This document shows, piece by piece, positions 18,841-26,299 of a stretch of DNA of 64,000 nucleotides. The translations under genes were made by a program, and so were the position numbers. Location of the stretch: the IMG/VR virus record IMGVR_UViG_3300047546_000864, positions 1 to 64,000 of that record, one strand, 5' to 3'. The DNA comes from a virus. Every line of letters starts with the position of its first letter. Within the stretch, counting starts at the first letter, position 1. Under the pieces are notes generated by a model. That model did no database searches and was not told where the DNA came from. It saw nothing but the letters and a program-made list of their open reading frames with translations.

Positions 18841-19926
18841 TTGTATGATTATCTAATTGTTGGTGCTGGTTTATTCGGTGCAACATTCGCAAGACTTGCT
18901 GCTGATAGTGGTAAGTCTTGTTTAGTCATTGATAAAAGGTCTCATATTGGTGGTAATTGTTATACAGAAAAGATAGAAGACATTCATATACACAAATACG
19001 GAGCACATATTTTTCATACAAGTAATGAAAAAGTATGGAACTTTGTAAATCGTTTTGCGTCTTTTAATTCTTTTATCAATTCACCCAAAGCATTTTCAAA
19101 GGGGAAGTTATATTCACTTCCTTTTAATATGAATACTTTTTATGAGTTATGGGGAGTTACAAATCCACAAGAAGCAAAAAAAATTATTGAAAAACAGACA
19201 CTTCAAATTAATCCAACCAATTTAGAAGAGCAAGCATTATATTTGGTTGGGTCTGATATTTACAACACTTTGATTAAAGAATATACAGAAAAGCAATGGG
19301 GTAAATCAGCAATAGAACTTCCCGCATTTATTATTAAAAGACTTCCATTGAGATTTACTTTTAACAATAATTACTTCAACGATAAGTATCAAGGTATTCC
19401 AACGGATGGATATACTCAAATGATAAACAAGATGTTGGATAATATTGAAGTCAAACTTAATACTGATTATTTTTCTAACAAAGAATACTTTAACTCAATT
19501 TCAAATCAAGTTGTTTATACTGGTTGTATTGATGAATTTTTTGATTATGAGTATGGAAGTCTTGAGTATCGTTCTTTAGACTTCAAAGAAGAATATCATT
19601 CTGTGGATAATTTTCAAGGCAATGCAGTCATTAATTACTGTGATAAATCATTTAATCATACCCGAATTATAGAGCATAAACATTTTCAATCTATTAATAC
19701 ACCTCATACAATAATTTCTTATGAGTATCCACAAGATTATCAAAAAGGAATGATTCCATATTACCCAATTAATAATGAAGATAATCAAAAGTTATATCAA
19801 TTATACAAAGACAAGTCCAAAATATTGACCAATTTTATATTTGGTGGTAGACTTTGTGAGTATAAGTATATGGACATGGACGCAACTATTAAGTCAGCAA
19901 TGAATAAGTTTGGAGATATTGAATGA
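18841..19926 (+). CDS. glf: UDP-galactopyranose mutase
   Basis: Converts UDP-galactopyranose to UDP-galactofuranose using reduced FAD. The N-terminal Rossmann motif VGAGLFGATFA (residues 7-17) and VIDKRSHIGGNCY are diagnostic, followed by HKYGAHIFHT, TEKQWGKS and the PTDGYTQM region. At 361 residues it is close to the bacterial length (~370). The start is TTG at 18841: it gives the family's usual MYDYLIVGAG beginning and no in-frame ATG exists nearby. It supplies Galf for the surrounding glycosyltransferases and overlaps the next gene by 4 bp. Confidence 0.92.
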   Translation: MYDYLIVGAGLFGATFARLAADSGKSCLVIDKRSHIGGNCYTEKIEDIHIHKYGAHIFHTSNEKVWNFVNRFASFNSFINSPKAFSKGKLYSLPFNMNTFYELWGVTNPQEAKKIIEKQTLQINPTNLEEQALYLVGSDIYNTLIKEYTEKQWGKSAIELPAFIIKRLPLRFTFNNNYFNDKYQGIPTDGYTQMINKMLDNIEVKLNTDYFSNKEYFNSISNQVVYTGCIDEFFDYEYGSLEYRSLDFKEEYHSVDNFQGNAVINYCDKSFNHTRIIEHKHFQSINTPHTIISYEYPQDYQKGMIPYYPINNEDNQKLYQLYKDKSKILTNFIFGGRLCEYKYMDMDATIKSAMNKFGDIE

Positions 19927-20675
19927 AAAAGAAGTGTGCCGTATTTACAACAGTAAAAAATGAAAGTATTTTTTTACCGATTTGGTTAAGGCATTATCAG
20001 CAGTATTTTAATAATCAAGACATTTATGTTCTAGACCATCATTCCACAGATGGGTCTACTTCAAATCTTCCAGTCAATGTAAGAACTGTTGCAAATGATT
20101 ATGTAAATGACCATGAGTGGTTAGTTAAAATTGCACAAGACTTTCAAAAAGAACTTTTGAAAGATTATGAGTGTGTGATTTTTGCAGAGAGTGATGAGAT
20201 TTTATACTCTCTTGAAAAACCATTCAATCAAACAATAGATGAGTTTATTGCTGGTGATGACTTATACCTAACCTTCAGTGGTTATAGTGTAATTCAAGAT
20301 ATTCAAAATGAACCTGCGCTTCAAACTGGAGATTTTATTTTTGAAAAAAGAAACATCTGGTATAAAGATGCTGCTGAAGATAAAACATTGATGTCTAAAA
20401 TTTCTCTTGAATGGAACTGGGGATTTCACTCACTGAAAGGTAAAAACAATAACTATCATCGTGATTGTTACATTGCACACCTTCATCGTTTTGATTTTGA
20501 GACGATGGTGAAAAGACATCAAGACCGCACAAGTTTTAAGCAAAAACAAGATGGCGGTGGAACTCATTGGAAATCAAATCAAAATGATATCTTTGAAGTT
20601 TTTCAACAAGTTGCATCTCAACCATTTTTAATTGCACAAGAGCATAAAAACTCTCTTAGGCACTTAACATATTGA
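19923..20675 (+). CDS. Glycosyltransferase, family 2/GT92-like (250 aa)
   Basis: Begins KKCAVFTTVKNESIFLPIWL, the typical start of this transferase group, then VLDHHSTDGST and IFAESDEIL (acidic metal-binding stretch near residue 80), with a YIAHLHRFDFET region later on. ATGA overlap with glf places it in the same operon; a galactofuranosyltransferase role is possible but not shown. It ends the sugar cassette. Confidence 0.7.
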   Translation: MKKKCAVFTTVKNESIFLPIWLRHYQQYFNNQDIYVLDHHSTDGSTSNLPVNVRTVANDYVNDHEWLVKIAQDFQKELLKDYECVIFAESDEILYSLEKPFNQTIDEFIAGDDLYLTFSGYSVIQDIQNEPALQTGDFIFEKRNIWYKDAAEDKTLMSKISLEWNWGFHSLKGKNNNYHRDCYIAHLHRFDFETMVKRHQDRTSFKQKQDGGGTHWKSNQNDIFEVFQQVASQPFLIAQEHKNSLRHLTY

Positions 20676-20681
20676 TAAATA
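20675..20681 (+). promoter_or_regulatory. T4-type late promoter motif ATAAATA
   Basis: The motif overlaps the stop of the sugar cassette and lies 23 bp before the ATG at 20705. Confidence 0.6.
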
Positions 20682-20704
20682 AAAAAAAAACAAAATATAA
20701 AACT

Positions 20705-21073
20705 ATGGCAACTGAAACGACAACGCTTACTCTACCTTTAAATCATCTTTACTATTTGACTGCTGATGGTAATAATGATACTGGATATACTCTAGAAGAA
20801 GTCCAGGCTCTTATTGATGAGAAGGGTGGAGAATTTGAAATTGAAGCAACGATTACTCATCCAGTTCCACCTCCTTATACTGTAGAAGGGGATATCGCAG
20901 CTCATCAAGAAAGAATTACAAATAATGAACAATACTTAACCACTCTTAGAGAAGAACTTTCTGGTCTTGAAGAAGGGACTGATGAATATACTCGTCTTGA
21001 AGAGCAAATTGCTGCTGTTGAGGCAGATATTCAAAATTCCAAAGACTATATTCAGTCTTTACAAACCACTTGA
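20705..21073 (+). CDS. Unknown protein with C-terminal coiled coil (122 aa)
   Basis: The ATG at 20705 is preferred over a TTG at 20672 because the latter lies upstream of the late promoter motif and would add a poly-lysine leader. The first ~70 residues are compact (YTLEEVQALIDEKGGEFEIEA). The rest is a heptad-like coiled coil (HQERITNNEQYLTTLREEL, EEQIAAVEADIQ). Not recognised. A late promoter suggests a structural or assembly role. Confidence 0.7.
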   Translation: MATETTTLTLPLNHLYYLTADGNNDTGYTLEEVQALIDEKGGEFEIEATITHPVPPPYTVEGDIAAHQERITNNEQYLTTLREELSGLEEGTDEYTRLEEQIAAVEADIQNSKDYIQSLQTT

Positions 21074-21098
21074 CTTTTTTGTGAAAATACCTTATAAT
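21070..21098 (+). promoter_or_regulatory. Sigma70 promoter TTGACT-17-TATAAT
   Basis: -35 TTGACT at 21070-21075 and -10 TATAAT at 21093-21098, spacer 17 bp. Start expected near 21105. It overlaps the previous stop codon. Confidence 0.75.
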
Positions 21099-21104
21099 AT
21101 TCAA

Positions 21105-21205
21105 GTCTTCAATATCCTTGTAACTTTGGGAATGAAGACCCTCTCTGTGGTGGGAGAGGTGAGTTGGTGGTATAATGAGAGGAGGATTTTACCTCCTCTT
21201 TTTTC
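21105..21205 (+). ncRNA. Candidate structured small RNA or attenuated leader upstream of glutaredoxin
   Basis: This ~100-nt interval is bounded by a consensus promoter and an intrinsic terminator. It can fold into GTCTTCA/TGAAGAC (21105-21111 with 21133-21139), CCTCTC/GAGAGG (21140-21145 with 21154-21159) and the terminator stem. It could be a free small RNA or a leader controlling readthrough into the glutaredoxin gene. A 25-codon ATG frame from 21133 crosses the terminator, so a short peptide is not excluded. Confidence 0.5.
21177..21205 (+). terminator. Rho-independent terminator
   Basis: GAGGAGG (21179-21185), a 6-nt loop and CCTCCTC (21192-21198), followed by a run of T. The stem is seven base pairs, five of them G-C. 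A TGG-TATAAT extended -10 sits immediately upstream at 21171-21176. Confidence 0.85.
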
Positions 21206-21244
21206 TTATAAATTATATTAAATCTTATTTTGTCTTGTTCAGAT

Positions 21245-21481
21245 ATGAATTTCACTGTATATTCAAAAGATAATTGTCCTTATTGTTACAAGGTCAAACA
21301 AGTATTAGAGTTGACGGGAAGCAACTTTGTAGTGTATAATCTTGATGAGCACTTCACCAAAGATGAATTTTATGCTGAGTTTGGTGAAGGAACTACATTC
21401 CCTCAAGTTATCTGTGATAATCAAAAATTGGGTGGGTGTACGGACACTGTAAAATTCCTGAAAGAAAAACAAATTGTCTGA
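21245..21481 (+). CDS. Glutaredoxin (78 aa)
   Basis: Small dithiol redox protein with active site CPYC (C11 and C14), the TFPQV cis-proline strand and the LGGCTDTVKFL glutathione-binding end. Full family length. It may serve as hydrogen donor for ribonucleotide reductase, a common partner in T4-like phages, though no reductase gene lies in this window. The ATG at 21245 is chosen over an upstream ATG-less extension because it gives the canonical MNFTVYSKDN beginning. Confidence 0.9.
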   Translation: MNFTVYSKDNCPYCYKVKQVLELTGSNFVVYNLDEHFTKDEFYAEFGEGTTFPQVICDNQKLGGCTDTVKFLKEKQIV

Positions 21482-21488
21482 TACGAAC

Positions 21489-21495
21489 ATAAATA
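21489..21495 (+). promoter_or_regulatory. T4-type late promoter motif ATAAATA
   Basis: The motif follows the glutaredoxin stop. The next gene starts 180 bp further on, giving a long 5' leader, unlike the ~22 bp spacing at other sites. Confidence 0.45.
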
Positions 21496-21499
21496 AGTT

Positions 21500-21675
21500 T
21501 AACCACAGGAATCGTGGTGTTGAAATTTTTCTAAATGGAGGGAAAAGAAAGCAACCCAAATACTTCCACATTATTTTTCAGAAATTGGTTTGCTTTCTCC
21601 ATCGGGAAGTAACCATCTATTTTGAATTTTCTTTAGATGTAAAGAAAAAAACAGTAGTTTCCCGGAGAAAGAAAA
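21500..21675 (+). other. Long structured leader without a convincing gene
   Basis: Between glutaredoxin and the 21676 gene there is no ORF I believe. It can form CCAC/GTGG near 21512, a 13-bp pairing of ATGGAG plus AAAGCAA (21535-21540, 21548-21554) with 21590-21602, and CGGGAA/TTCCCG whose 3' arm (21658-21663) lies next to the Shine-Dalgarno GGAG at 21664. That pairing could mask ribosome binding. Confidence 0.45.
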
Positions 21676-21903
21676 ATGCTCGCAGTTAGCCTAGTTTTCG
21701 GTTCATTTTTAACCGTTTTGTTTCTTATAGTGGGACTTGTAACTGGTTGGGTAGCAAGAGAATATATGATGAACTATCGGGAAATTCCTAGACCTCATCC
21801 TGAGATGTTCGACCAACAAGGTAATCTTATACCTGACGAAGTAATTGCATTTAATTTTGAAAACTATTATGACTACGACACAGAAGAAGACGACGACGCC
21901 TAA
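21676..21903 (+). CDS. Small membrane protein (75 aa)
   Basis: One N-terminal membrane segment (residues ~2-26, SLVFGSFLTVLFLIVGLV), then a basic turn and an acidic end (YDYDTEEDDDA). This suggests a single-pass protein with the acidic tail in the cytoplasm. Function unknown. GGAG lies 8 bp before the ATG. Overlaps the next gene by 35 bp. Confidence 0.75.
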   Translation: MLAVSLVFGSFLTVLFLIVGLVTGWVAREYMMNYREIPRPHPEMFDQQGNLIPDEVIAFNFENYYDYDTEEDDDA

Positions 21904-22483
21904 AGCAAAGGTAGTTCAGACAAAAAAACCCACAACTCCAGCAGTTGTAGATAATCTCCCATCAAATCCTTTTACATTTGAGATTTTTGATCTTGTATCA
22001 AGGCAAAGGTCAAATGCTAAAAAGGTGGAGATCCTTAAAAAGTATGAGCATCCATCGTTGAAAGCAGTTCTCATTTGGAACTTTGATGAGACTGTAATTT
22101 CAATGCTTCCTGAAGGACCAGTTCCTTACTCAGGATACTCGGATCAAACTTCCTACAATGGAACCTTAAGCACTAAAATCACTGAGGAAGTCCGTAAGAT
22201 GCACGAGACTGGATCCTTCTCTCTTGGATCTAGTGATAATCAGGGACGTACAACAATCCGTAAAGAGTTCAAGAACTTCTATCACTTTGTAAAAGGTGGT
22301 AATGATGGACTGAATAATATTCGTAGAGAATCAATGTTCATTTCAATCCTTGAAGGGCTTCATCCTCTTGAAGCAGAAATTGTTTGCCTTGTAAAGGATA
22401 AAAAACTTGGTGATAAGTATAAGATCACAAAAGAGATCGTTGCTGAAGCTTATCCAGATATTCATTGGGGAGGTCGTTCGTGA
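21869..22483 (+). CDS. DUF6433-like cyanophage protein (204 aa)
   Basis: Conserved T4-like cyanophage protein of unknown role. After a Lys/Thr-rich start it has FEIFDLVSRQRSNAKKVEIL, KAVLIWNFDETV and GLHPLEAEIVCLVKDKKL. The last stretch resembles the end of T4-type clamp-loader-associated and DUF6433 proteins. The ATG at 21869 (MTTTQKK) lies inside the previous gene. Ends in GTGA overlap with the next gene. Confidence 0.65.
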   Translation: MTTTQKKTTTPKAKVVQTKKPTTPAVVDNLPSNPFTFEIFDLVSRQRSNAKKVEILKKYEHPSLKAVLIWNFDETVISMLPEGPVPYSGYSDQTSYNGTLSTKITEEVRKMHETGSFSLGSSDNQGRTTIRKEFKNFYHFVKGGNDGLNNIRRESMFISILEGLHPLEAEIVCLVKDKKLGDKYKITKEIVAEAYPDIHWGGRS

Positions 22484-22833
22484 GTCAAGTTCGTGATGTA
22501 ACTCAAACACCACAAAATATAGAAAAGCATATGGACCACTGGACATCAGCAGAAAAAGAAACCTGTAAGTCACGCTACGGATGTGATATTCTAATTGAAA
22601 ACAGTTCTTATGCTGAAGTCTGTACGAAAGATGCACCCAACGATGCTTATATCATCAAGTATTCTGTGGATGATAAAATTTGTTTTGATCTTACAAGAGG
22701 AACAAGAGTTCGTTTGTTTGATATGTACTGGGACAAGTTTCGTGGGAATCTGAAGAGTATTGACTTTGGATATGGGCGAGTCAATCCAAAACTGTGGGGT
22801 TACAAGTCACCCGAAAAGAAAAAGCGAAAGTGA
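22480..22833 (+). CDS. Unknown protein (117 aa)
   Basis: The GTG at 22480 fits the Shine-Dalgarno GGGGAGG at 22466-22472 and the stop of the upstream gene (GTGA). The sequence has three or four cysteines in a CKSRYGCDI context and a basic end KSPEKKKRK. Not recognised. A terminator follows 10 bp later, so it closes this operon. Confidence 0.65.
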   Translation: MSQVRDVTQTPQNIEKHMDHWTSAEKETCKSRYGCDILIENSSYAEVCTKDAPNDAYIIKYSVDDKICFDLTRGTRVRLFDMYWDKFRGNLKSIDFGYGRVNPKLWGYKSPEKKKRK

Positions 22834-22843
22834 TTTACCAAAT

Positions 22844-22871
22844 GCTGGGAAAAATTCCCGGCAATTTTTTT
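22844..22871 (+). terminator. Rho-independent terminator
   Basis: GCTGGGAA (22844-22851), loop AAA, TTCCCGGC (22855-22862), then AATTTTTTT. One G-T pair in an eight-pair stem. Confidence 0.88.
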
Positions 22872-22932
22872 GTCCCTTAAGATTTTATAAAATTGTAACA
22901 AATATTACAAAAAAACTTATATAATTATAGGG

Positions 22933-22961
22933 TTGATCCCCTCCTTTTTTTATGCTAAAAT
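22933..22961 (+). promoter_or_regulatory. Sigma70 promoter TTGATC-17-TAAAAT with extended -10
   Basis: -35 at 22933-22938 and TGC-TAAAAT at 22956-22961, spacer 17 bp. Likely drives the two small genes and thyX. Confidence 0.7.
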
Positions 22962-22982
22962 CCTGAGAGAGAATGGTATCTT

Positions 22983-23156
22983 ATGGACAAGGACAAACTA
23001 AAACTGATTGTCCGTAATCTTGAATTATTGGTTGATTCTCTGAAAGCAGAAGTTTATTCTGATACATCTGCATACAAATACACAGAACCAGATGTGAGAA
23101 AAAGACCGATTTTAGATTACGACGAAATTTTTGAGGACTCTGATTTAGATGACTAG
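22983..23156 (+). CDS. Unknown acidic small protein (57 aa)
   Basis: Starts MDKDKLKLIVRNLELLVDSL, an amphipathic helix, and ends acidic (DEIFEDSDLDD). First gene after the 22933 promoter and overlaps the next start by 8 bp. Not recognised. Confidence 0.7.
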   Translation: MDKDKLKLIVRNLELLVDSLKAEVYSDTSAYKYTEPDVRKRPILDYDEIFEDSDLDD

Positions 23157-23316
23157 TAGAGCACGGAAACTTATAAAGTTGCTTGAACGCCTTGTGAAGC
23201 AAGAGCATCTTTATACAGATGAAAAAATTTTAGAAATGAAACAACAACTGCGAGCACTAAAAGAAGAACTCGCAGAACTCGAAGCAAAAACATCAAAAGG
23301 ATTTGGAAAGAAATGA
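23149..23316 (+). CDS. Small helical protein upstream of thyX (55 aa)
   Basis: Mostly charged helix (LERLVKQEHLYTDEKILEM, ELAELEAKTSKGFGKK), probably a coiled coil. The frame ends in ATGA overlap with thyX, so it is translationally coupled to it. I recall similar small ORFs beside thyX in other cyanomyoviruses, but give no function. Confidence 0.7.
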   Translation: MTSRARKLIKLLERLVKQEHLYTDEKILEMKQQLRALKEELAELEAKTSKGFGKK

Positions 23317-23948
23317 CTGTAAAACTTATTTCGGTGACTCCCGATGCAGAAAAAACAATGGCGTATATTGCGCGAGTTTCTAATCCTGCGAATCAAGACA
23401 ACGAAAACTATGCCAAGTTGCTTGCTTATTGTATTAATCACAATCATTGGTCTGTTTTTGAACAGTCTTCTATGACTCTTGAGATTGAAACAAATCGTGG
23501 AATCGCAGCTCAAATCCTTCGTCACCGTTCATTTACATATCAAGAATTTTCGCAACGGTATGCTGATACTTCTCTGATTTCCGAATACATTCCTGTACCA
23601 GAACTTCGTCGTCAGGATACTAAGAATCGTCAGAACTCAATTGATGATATTCCTGAGTATGAGAAACTGACTTTGCAGAGTAAAATTCAAGAGCATTTTG
23701 CACAGTCTATGCGCCTCTACAAGGAACTTCTTGCTCACGGAGTAGCAAAGGAGTGTTCAAGGTTTGTATTGCCCTTGGCGACGCCCACACGCATCTATAT
23801 GACCGGTTCTTGCCGTTCGTGGATACATTATATCAATCTGCGTTCTGCAAACGGTACTCAGAAAGAGCATATGGATATTGCACTTGCTTGCAAAGAAGTT
23901 TTTAAGGAGCAATTCCCCTCAGTGTCTGAAGCTCTAGAGTGGATCTAA
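23313..23948 (+). CDS. thyX: FAD-dependent thymidylate synthase ThyX
   Basis: Makes dTMP from dUMP with methylene-tetrahydrofolate, NADPH and FAD, supplying the phage with thymidine. The signature RHRSFTYQEFSQRY (residues 70-83, the RHRx7S motif) is intact. ARVSNPANQ near residue 20 and RSWIHYINLR near 168 are also typical. Length 211 fits the family. Part of the operon from the 22933 promoter. Confidence 0.96.
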   Translation: MTVKLISVTPDAEKTMAYIARVSNPANQDNENYAKLLAYCINHNHWSVFEQSSMTLEIETNRGIAAQILRHRSFTYQEFSQRYADTSLISEYIPVPELRRQDTKNRQNSIDDIPEYEKLTLQSKIQEHFAQSMRLYKELLAHGVAKECSRFVLPLATPTRIYMTGSCRSWIHYINLRSANGTQKEHMDIALACKEVFKEQFPSVSEALEWI

Positions 23949-23951
23949 ATA
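23945..23951 (+). promoter_or_regulatory. Late promoter-like motif CTAAATA
   Basis: Overlaps the thyX stop and lies 23 bp before the ATG at 23975. CTAAATA is a variant of the late motif also seen at 32861 and 33702. Confidence 0.4.
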
Positions 23952-23974
23952 AATTATCTTGAATTCGTAACTTT

Positions 23975-24214
23975 ATGCCGACCTATAGATTTGAAAATAC
24001 AGAAACTGGTGAAATCTTTGAAAAATGGATGCTTATGGCAGAAAAGGAACCATATCTTAAAGAAAATCCTCACCTTAAACCACTTATTCCAACACAAATG
24101 AATGTTGGTGAAGTGGGTGATTGGAGGAATAAACTCACCTCCAAACATCCTTCCTGGAACACTGTCCTTGAAAAAGCCAGCAGAGCTCCAGGATCAACAG
24201 TAAAAAAATTATAA
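23975..24214 (+). CDS. Unknown conserved protein with FmdB-like start (79 aa)
   Basis: MPTYRFENTETGEIFEKWM looks like the start of FmdB-type zinc-ribbon proteins, but there is no cysteine at all, so no zinc site can form. The C-terminus is basic (KKL). Cotranscription with the HNH gene downstream is unlikely given the intervening hairpin. Function unknown. Confidence 0.65.
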   Translation: MPTYRFENTETGEIFEKWMLMAEKEPYLKENPHLKPLIPTQMNVGEVGDWRNKLTSKHPSWNTVLEKASRAPGSTVKKL

Positions 24215-24262
24215 ACCAGGTTATAATATAAATAATTTAAACATTCCAACCTGGTTTATAAT
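24208..24262 (+). promoter_or_regulatory. 15-bp inverted repeat enclosing a late promoter, in front of HNH endonuclease
   Basis: Arms 24208-24222 and 24248-24262 are perfect complements. The 25-nt loop holds TATAAATA at 24227-24234, overlapping a TATAAT at 24222-24227. A transcript entering from upstream would form the hairpin directly in front of the ATG at 24263. One starting at the late promoter (near 24240) would lack the left arm. Confidence 0.75.
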
Positions 24263-24862
24263 ATGACTAGAGAATATAAAAAACACCCTGAGATAAAGGT
24301 GGGCGATAAATTTTATCATCTTGAAGTTATATCTAATCCTTTTTATGAAACTTATTCAAATGGCAGAAAAAGAAAAAAACTTTTGTGTAGATGTGTTTGT
24401 GGAACAGAAAAAGTTTTTAGATATGATAGTTTTGTGTGTAAAAATGAACTAGACAGAGCAAAAAGTTGTGGTTGCAAACATACTTACAGAAACAACTTTA
24501 ATGCTCAAAAAAGAAGAAAACCAGAAAGTGTCTATAGATACATTTACGAACAATATCAATCTGGAGCAAAAACTAGAAATATAAATTTTGATTTATCAAA
24601 AGAAGAATATCTTGAAATTATTAAACGAAATTGTTATTATTGTGGTTCAGAACCAGAGTTAAAGCAACCTCACAGAGGTAGGGGGAAATATGTAGGTGTT
24701 CCTGTTCCTTACAATGGAATTGACCGAATAGATAGTATGAGAGGATATGAAAAAGAAAATTGTGTCCCCTGTTGTACTAAATGTAACTATATGAAAAGTG
24801 ATATGAATGTTTCTTCATTTATGAACCATATTTTAAAAATAGCAAATCATCAAAAACTCTAA
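24263..24862 (+). CDS. Free-standing HNH homing endonuclease-like protein (199 aa)
   Basis: Zinc-bound HNH-type nuclease. CYYCG (C124, C127) pairs with a later CPCC/C set (near residues 167-174), and between them lies NGIDRIDSMRGYEKENC, the usual beta-beta-alpha metal motif. An N-terminal zinc region LCRCVCG...KSCGCKH may bind DNA. Inserted between the 23975 gene and phoH, with its own hairpin-gated late promoter. Such genes home into a related phage by cutting its DNA. Cut site unknown. Confidence 0.82.
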   Translation: MTREYKKHPEIKVGDKFYHLEVISNPFYETYSNGRKRKKLLCRCVCGTEKVFRYDSFVCKNELDRAKSCGCKHTYRNNFNAQKRRKPESVYRYIYEQYQSGAKTRNINFDLSKEEYLEIIKRNCYYCGSEPELKQPHRGRGKYVGVPVPYNGIDRIDSMRGYEKENCVPCCTKCNYMKSDMNVSSFMNHILKIANHQKL

Positions 24863-24863
24863 T

Positions 24864-25619
24864 ATGGCTAGAAGAAAAAGGACGAACGACCAACCAATAG
24901 GGGTTGGTTTAACAACCCGTCAAATGAAGCGTAGAAAACCATTAAGTTCTGAATATCTTGTAGATATTGAACCACTCACAGATAATCAAAAAAGATTATT
25001 TGATTCTTATAAAGACCAAAAGCATATCGTCGCTTATGGGTGCGCTGGAACTGGTAAGACTTTTATCACACTCTATAATGCTATTCAAGATGTATTGAAC
25101 GAAAGAAGTCCTTACGAAAAAGTCTACATTGTTCGTTCTTTAGTTGCTACTCGTGAAATTGGATTTCTTCCTGGTTCTCACGATGATAAGGCAGACATCT
25201 ACCAGATTCCCTATAAGAATATGGTGAAGTATATGTTCCAAATGCCTAGCGACAGCGAGTTTGAAATGCTTTATGGAAATCTTAAAGCACAAGAAACGAT
25301 TAAGTTCTGGTCAACTTCATTCCTTCGTGGAACAACTTTGGATAATTCCATTATCATTGTAGATGAATTCCAAAACCTCAATTTCCACGAATTAGATTCA
25401 ATCATCACTCGTGTTGGTGAAAATACTAAAATTTGTTTCTGTGGTGATGCTTCTCAGTCTGACTTGCAGAAAACAAATGAACGCAATGGTATTGTAGACT
25501 TTATGACGGTATTGCGTAAAATGCCTTCCTTTGATATAATTGAATTTGGTGTAGATGATATTGTCCGCTCTGGACTTGTTAAAGAATACATCCTTGCAAA
25601 AATGGAAGCTGGTTTTTGA
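24864..25619 (+). CDS. phoH: PhoH-like ATPase
   Basis: P-loop NTPase of the PhoH family, common in T4-like cyanophages and usually listed with Pho-regulon genes. Walker A GCAGTGKT is at residues 59-66 and Walker B IIIVDEFQN around 163-171, followed by FCGDASQSD. Biological role in phages is unresolved. A basic N-terminus (MARRKRTND) precedes the domain. Stop and next start overlap as TGATG. Confidence 0.92.
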   Translation: MARRKRTNDQPIGVGLTTRQMKRRKPLSSEYLVDIEPLTDNQKRLFDSYKDQKHIVAYGCAGTGKTFITLYNAIQDVLNERSPYEKVYIVRSLVATREIGFLPGSHDDKADIYQIPYKNMVKYMFQMPSDSEFEMLYGNLKAQETIKFWSTSFLRGTTLDNSIIIVDEFQNLNFHELDSIITRVGENTKICFCGDASQSDLQKTNERNGIVDFMTVLRKMPSFDIIEFGVDDIVRSGLVKEYILAKMEAGF

Positions 25620-26299
25620 TGTTCAAACATATTGATATTGACCTCCCCGACCTTGAAAGGGAGACTATTGATGGTGTAAGGTATTACAAAGTTCCCACAG
25701 AAGAAGAACTTCTCCGACTGGTCTCCATCACTTCGGTGACCAGTCATTTTAATAAAGAAATTTTTGTTAATTGGAGAAAGAAAGTTGGGAATGAAGAGGC
25801 AGAGCGTATCACAAAAGCGGCAACAAGTCGTGGAACTGATATGCATACTCTTGTAGAGAATTATCTTTACAATAAAAATCTGCCCCCCGTTCAACCAATA
25901 TCTGACTTTCTGTTTAAGATTGCAAAGACAGATTTAAATCGTATAAATAATATTTACGCCCTTGAAGGGTCTTTATATAGTAAACAACTAGGCATTGCTG
26001 GAACTGTTGACTGCATTGCCGAATACGATGGTGAACTAGCAATAATCGACTTTAAGACTTCTAAAAAACCAAAACCACGAGAGTGGATCGAACATTATTT
26101 TGTTCAATGTATGGCTTACGGATGTATGCTATACGAACTGACTGGTATTTCAGTCAAAAAACTTGTAATCATTATGGCTTGTGAAAATGGAGAATGCGTC
26201 GTCTATGAAGAACGAAACAAATCAAAATACATCAAACTTCTCACAGAATACATTAGAAAGTTTGTTAGAGATAAACTGGAACTCTATGGAAACGAATAA
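25619..26299 (+). CDS. PD-(D/E)XK exonuclease-like protein (226 aa)
   Basis: The nuclease core is clear: GTVDCIAEYDGELAIIDFKTSKKPK carries the D of the PD motif and the E/D-x-K pair (IIDFKTSK). A preceding SRGTDMHTLVENYL helix matches MGME1/RecB-type exonucleases. It probably degrades or repairs phage DNA; a RecB-like recombination role fits its place among replication genes. ATG 25619 overlaps the phoH stop. Confidence 0.8.
   Translation: MFKHIDIDLPDLERETIDGVRYYKVPTEEELLRLVSITSVTSHFNKEIFVNWRKKVGNEEAERITKAATSRGTDMHTLVENYLYNKNLPPVQPISDFLFKIAKTDLNRINNIYALEGSLYSKQLGIAGTVDCIAEYDGELAIIDFKTSKKPKPREWIEHYFVQCMAYGCMLYELTGISVKKLVIIMACENGECVVYEERNKSKYIKLLTEYIRKFVRDKLELYGNE

Noticed and set aside
20967-21221. 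84-codon frame across the promoter and terminator
   Set aside because: Overlaps a real gene in another frame and crosses a terminator.
21474-21689. 71-codon frame after glutaredoxin
   Set aside because: Runs through strongly structured leader sequence with no Shine-Dalgarno; composition is not gene-like.
25454-25894. 146-codon minus-strand frame
   Set aside because: Antisense across the phoH/exonuclease junction; no domain.
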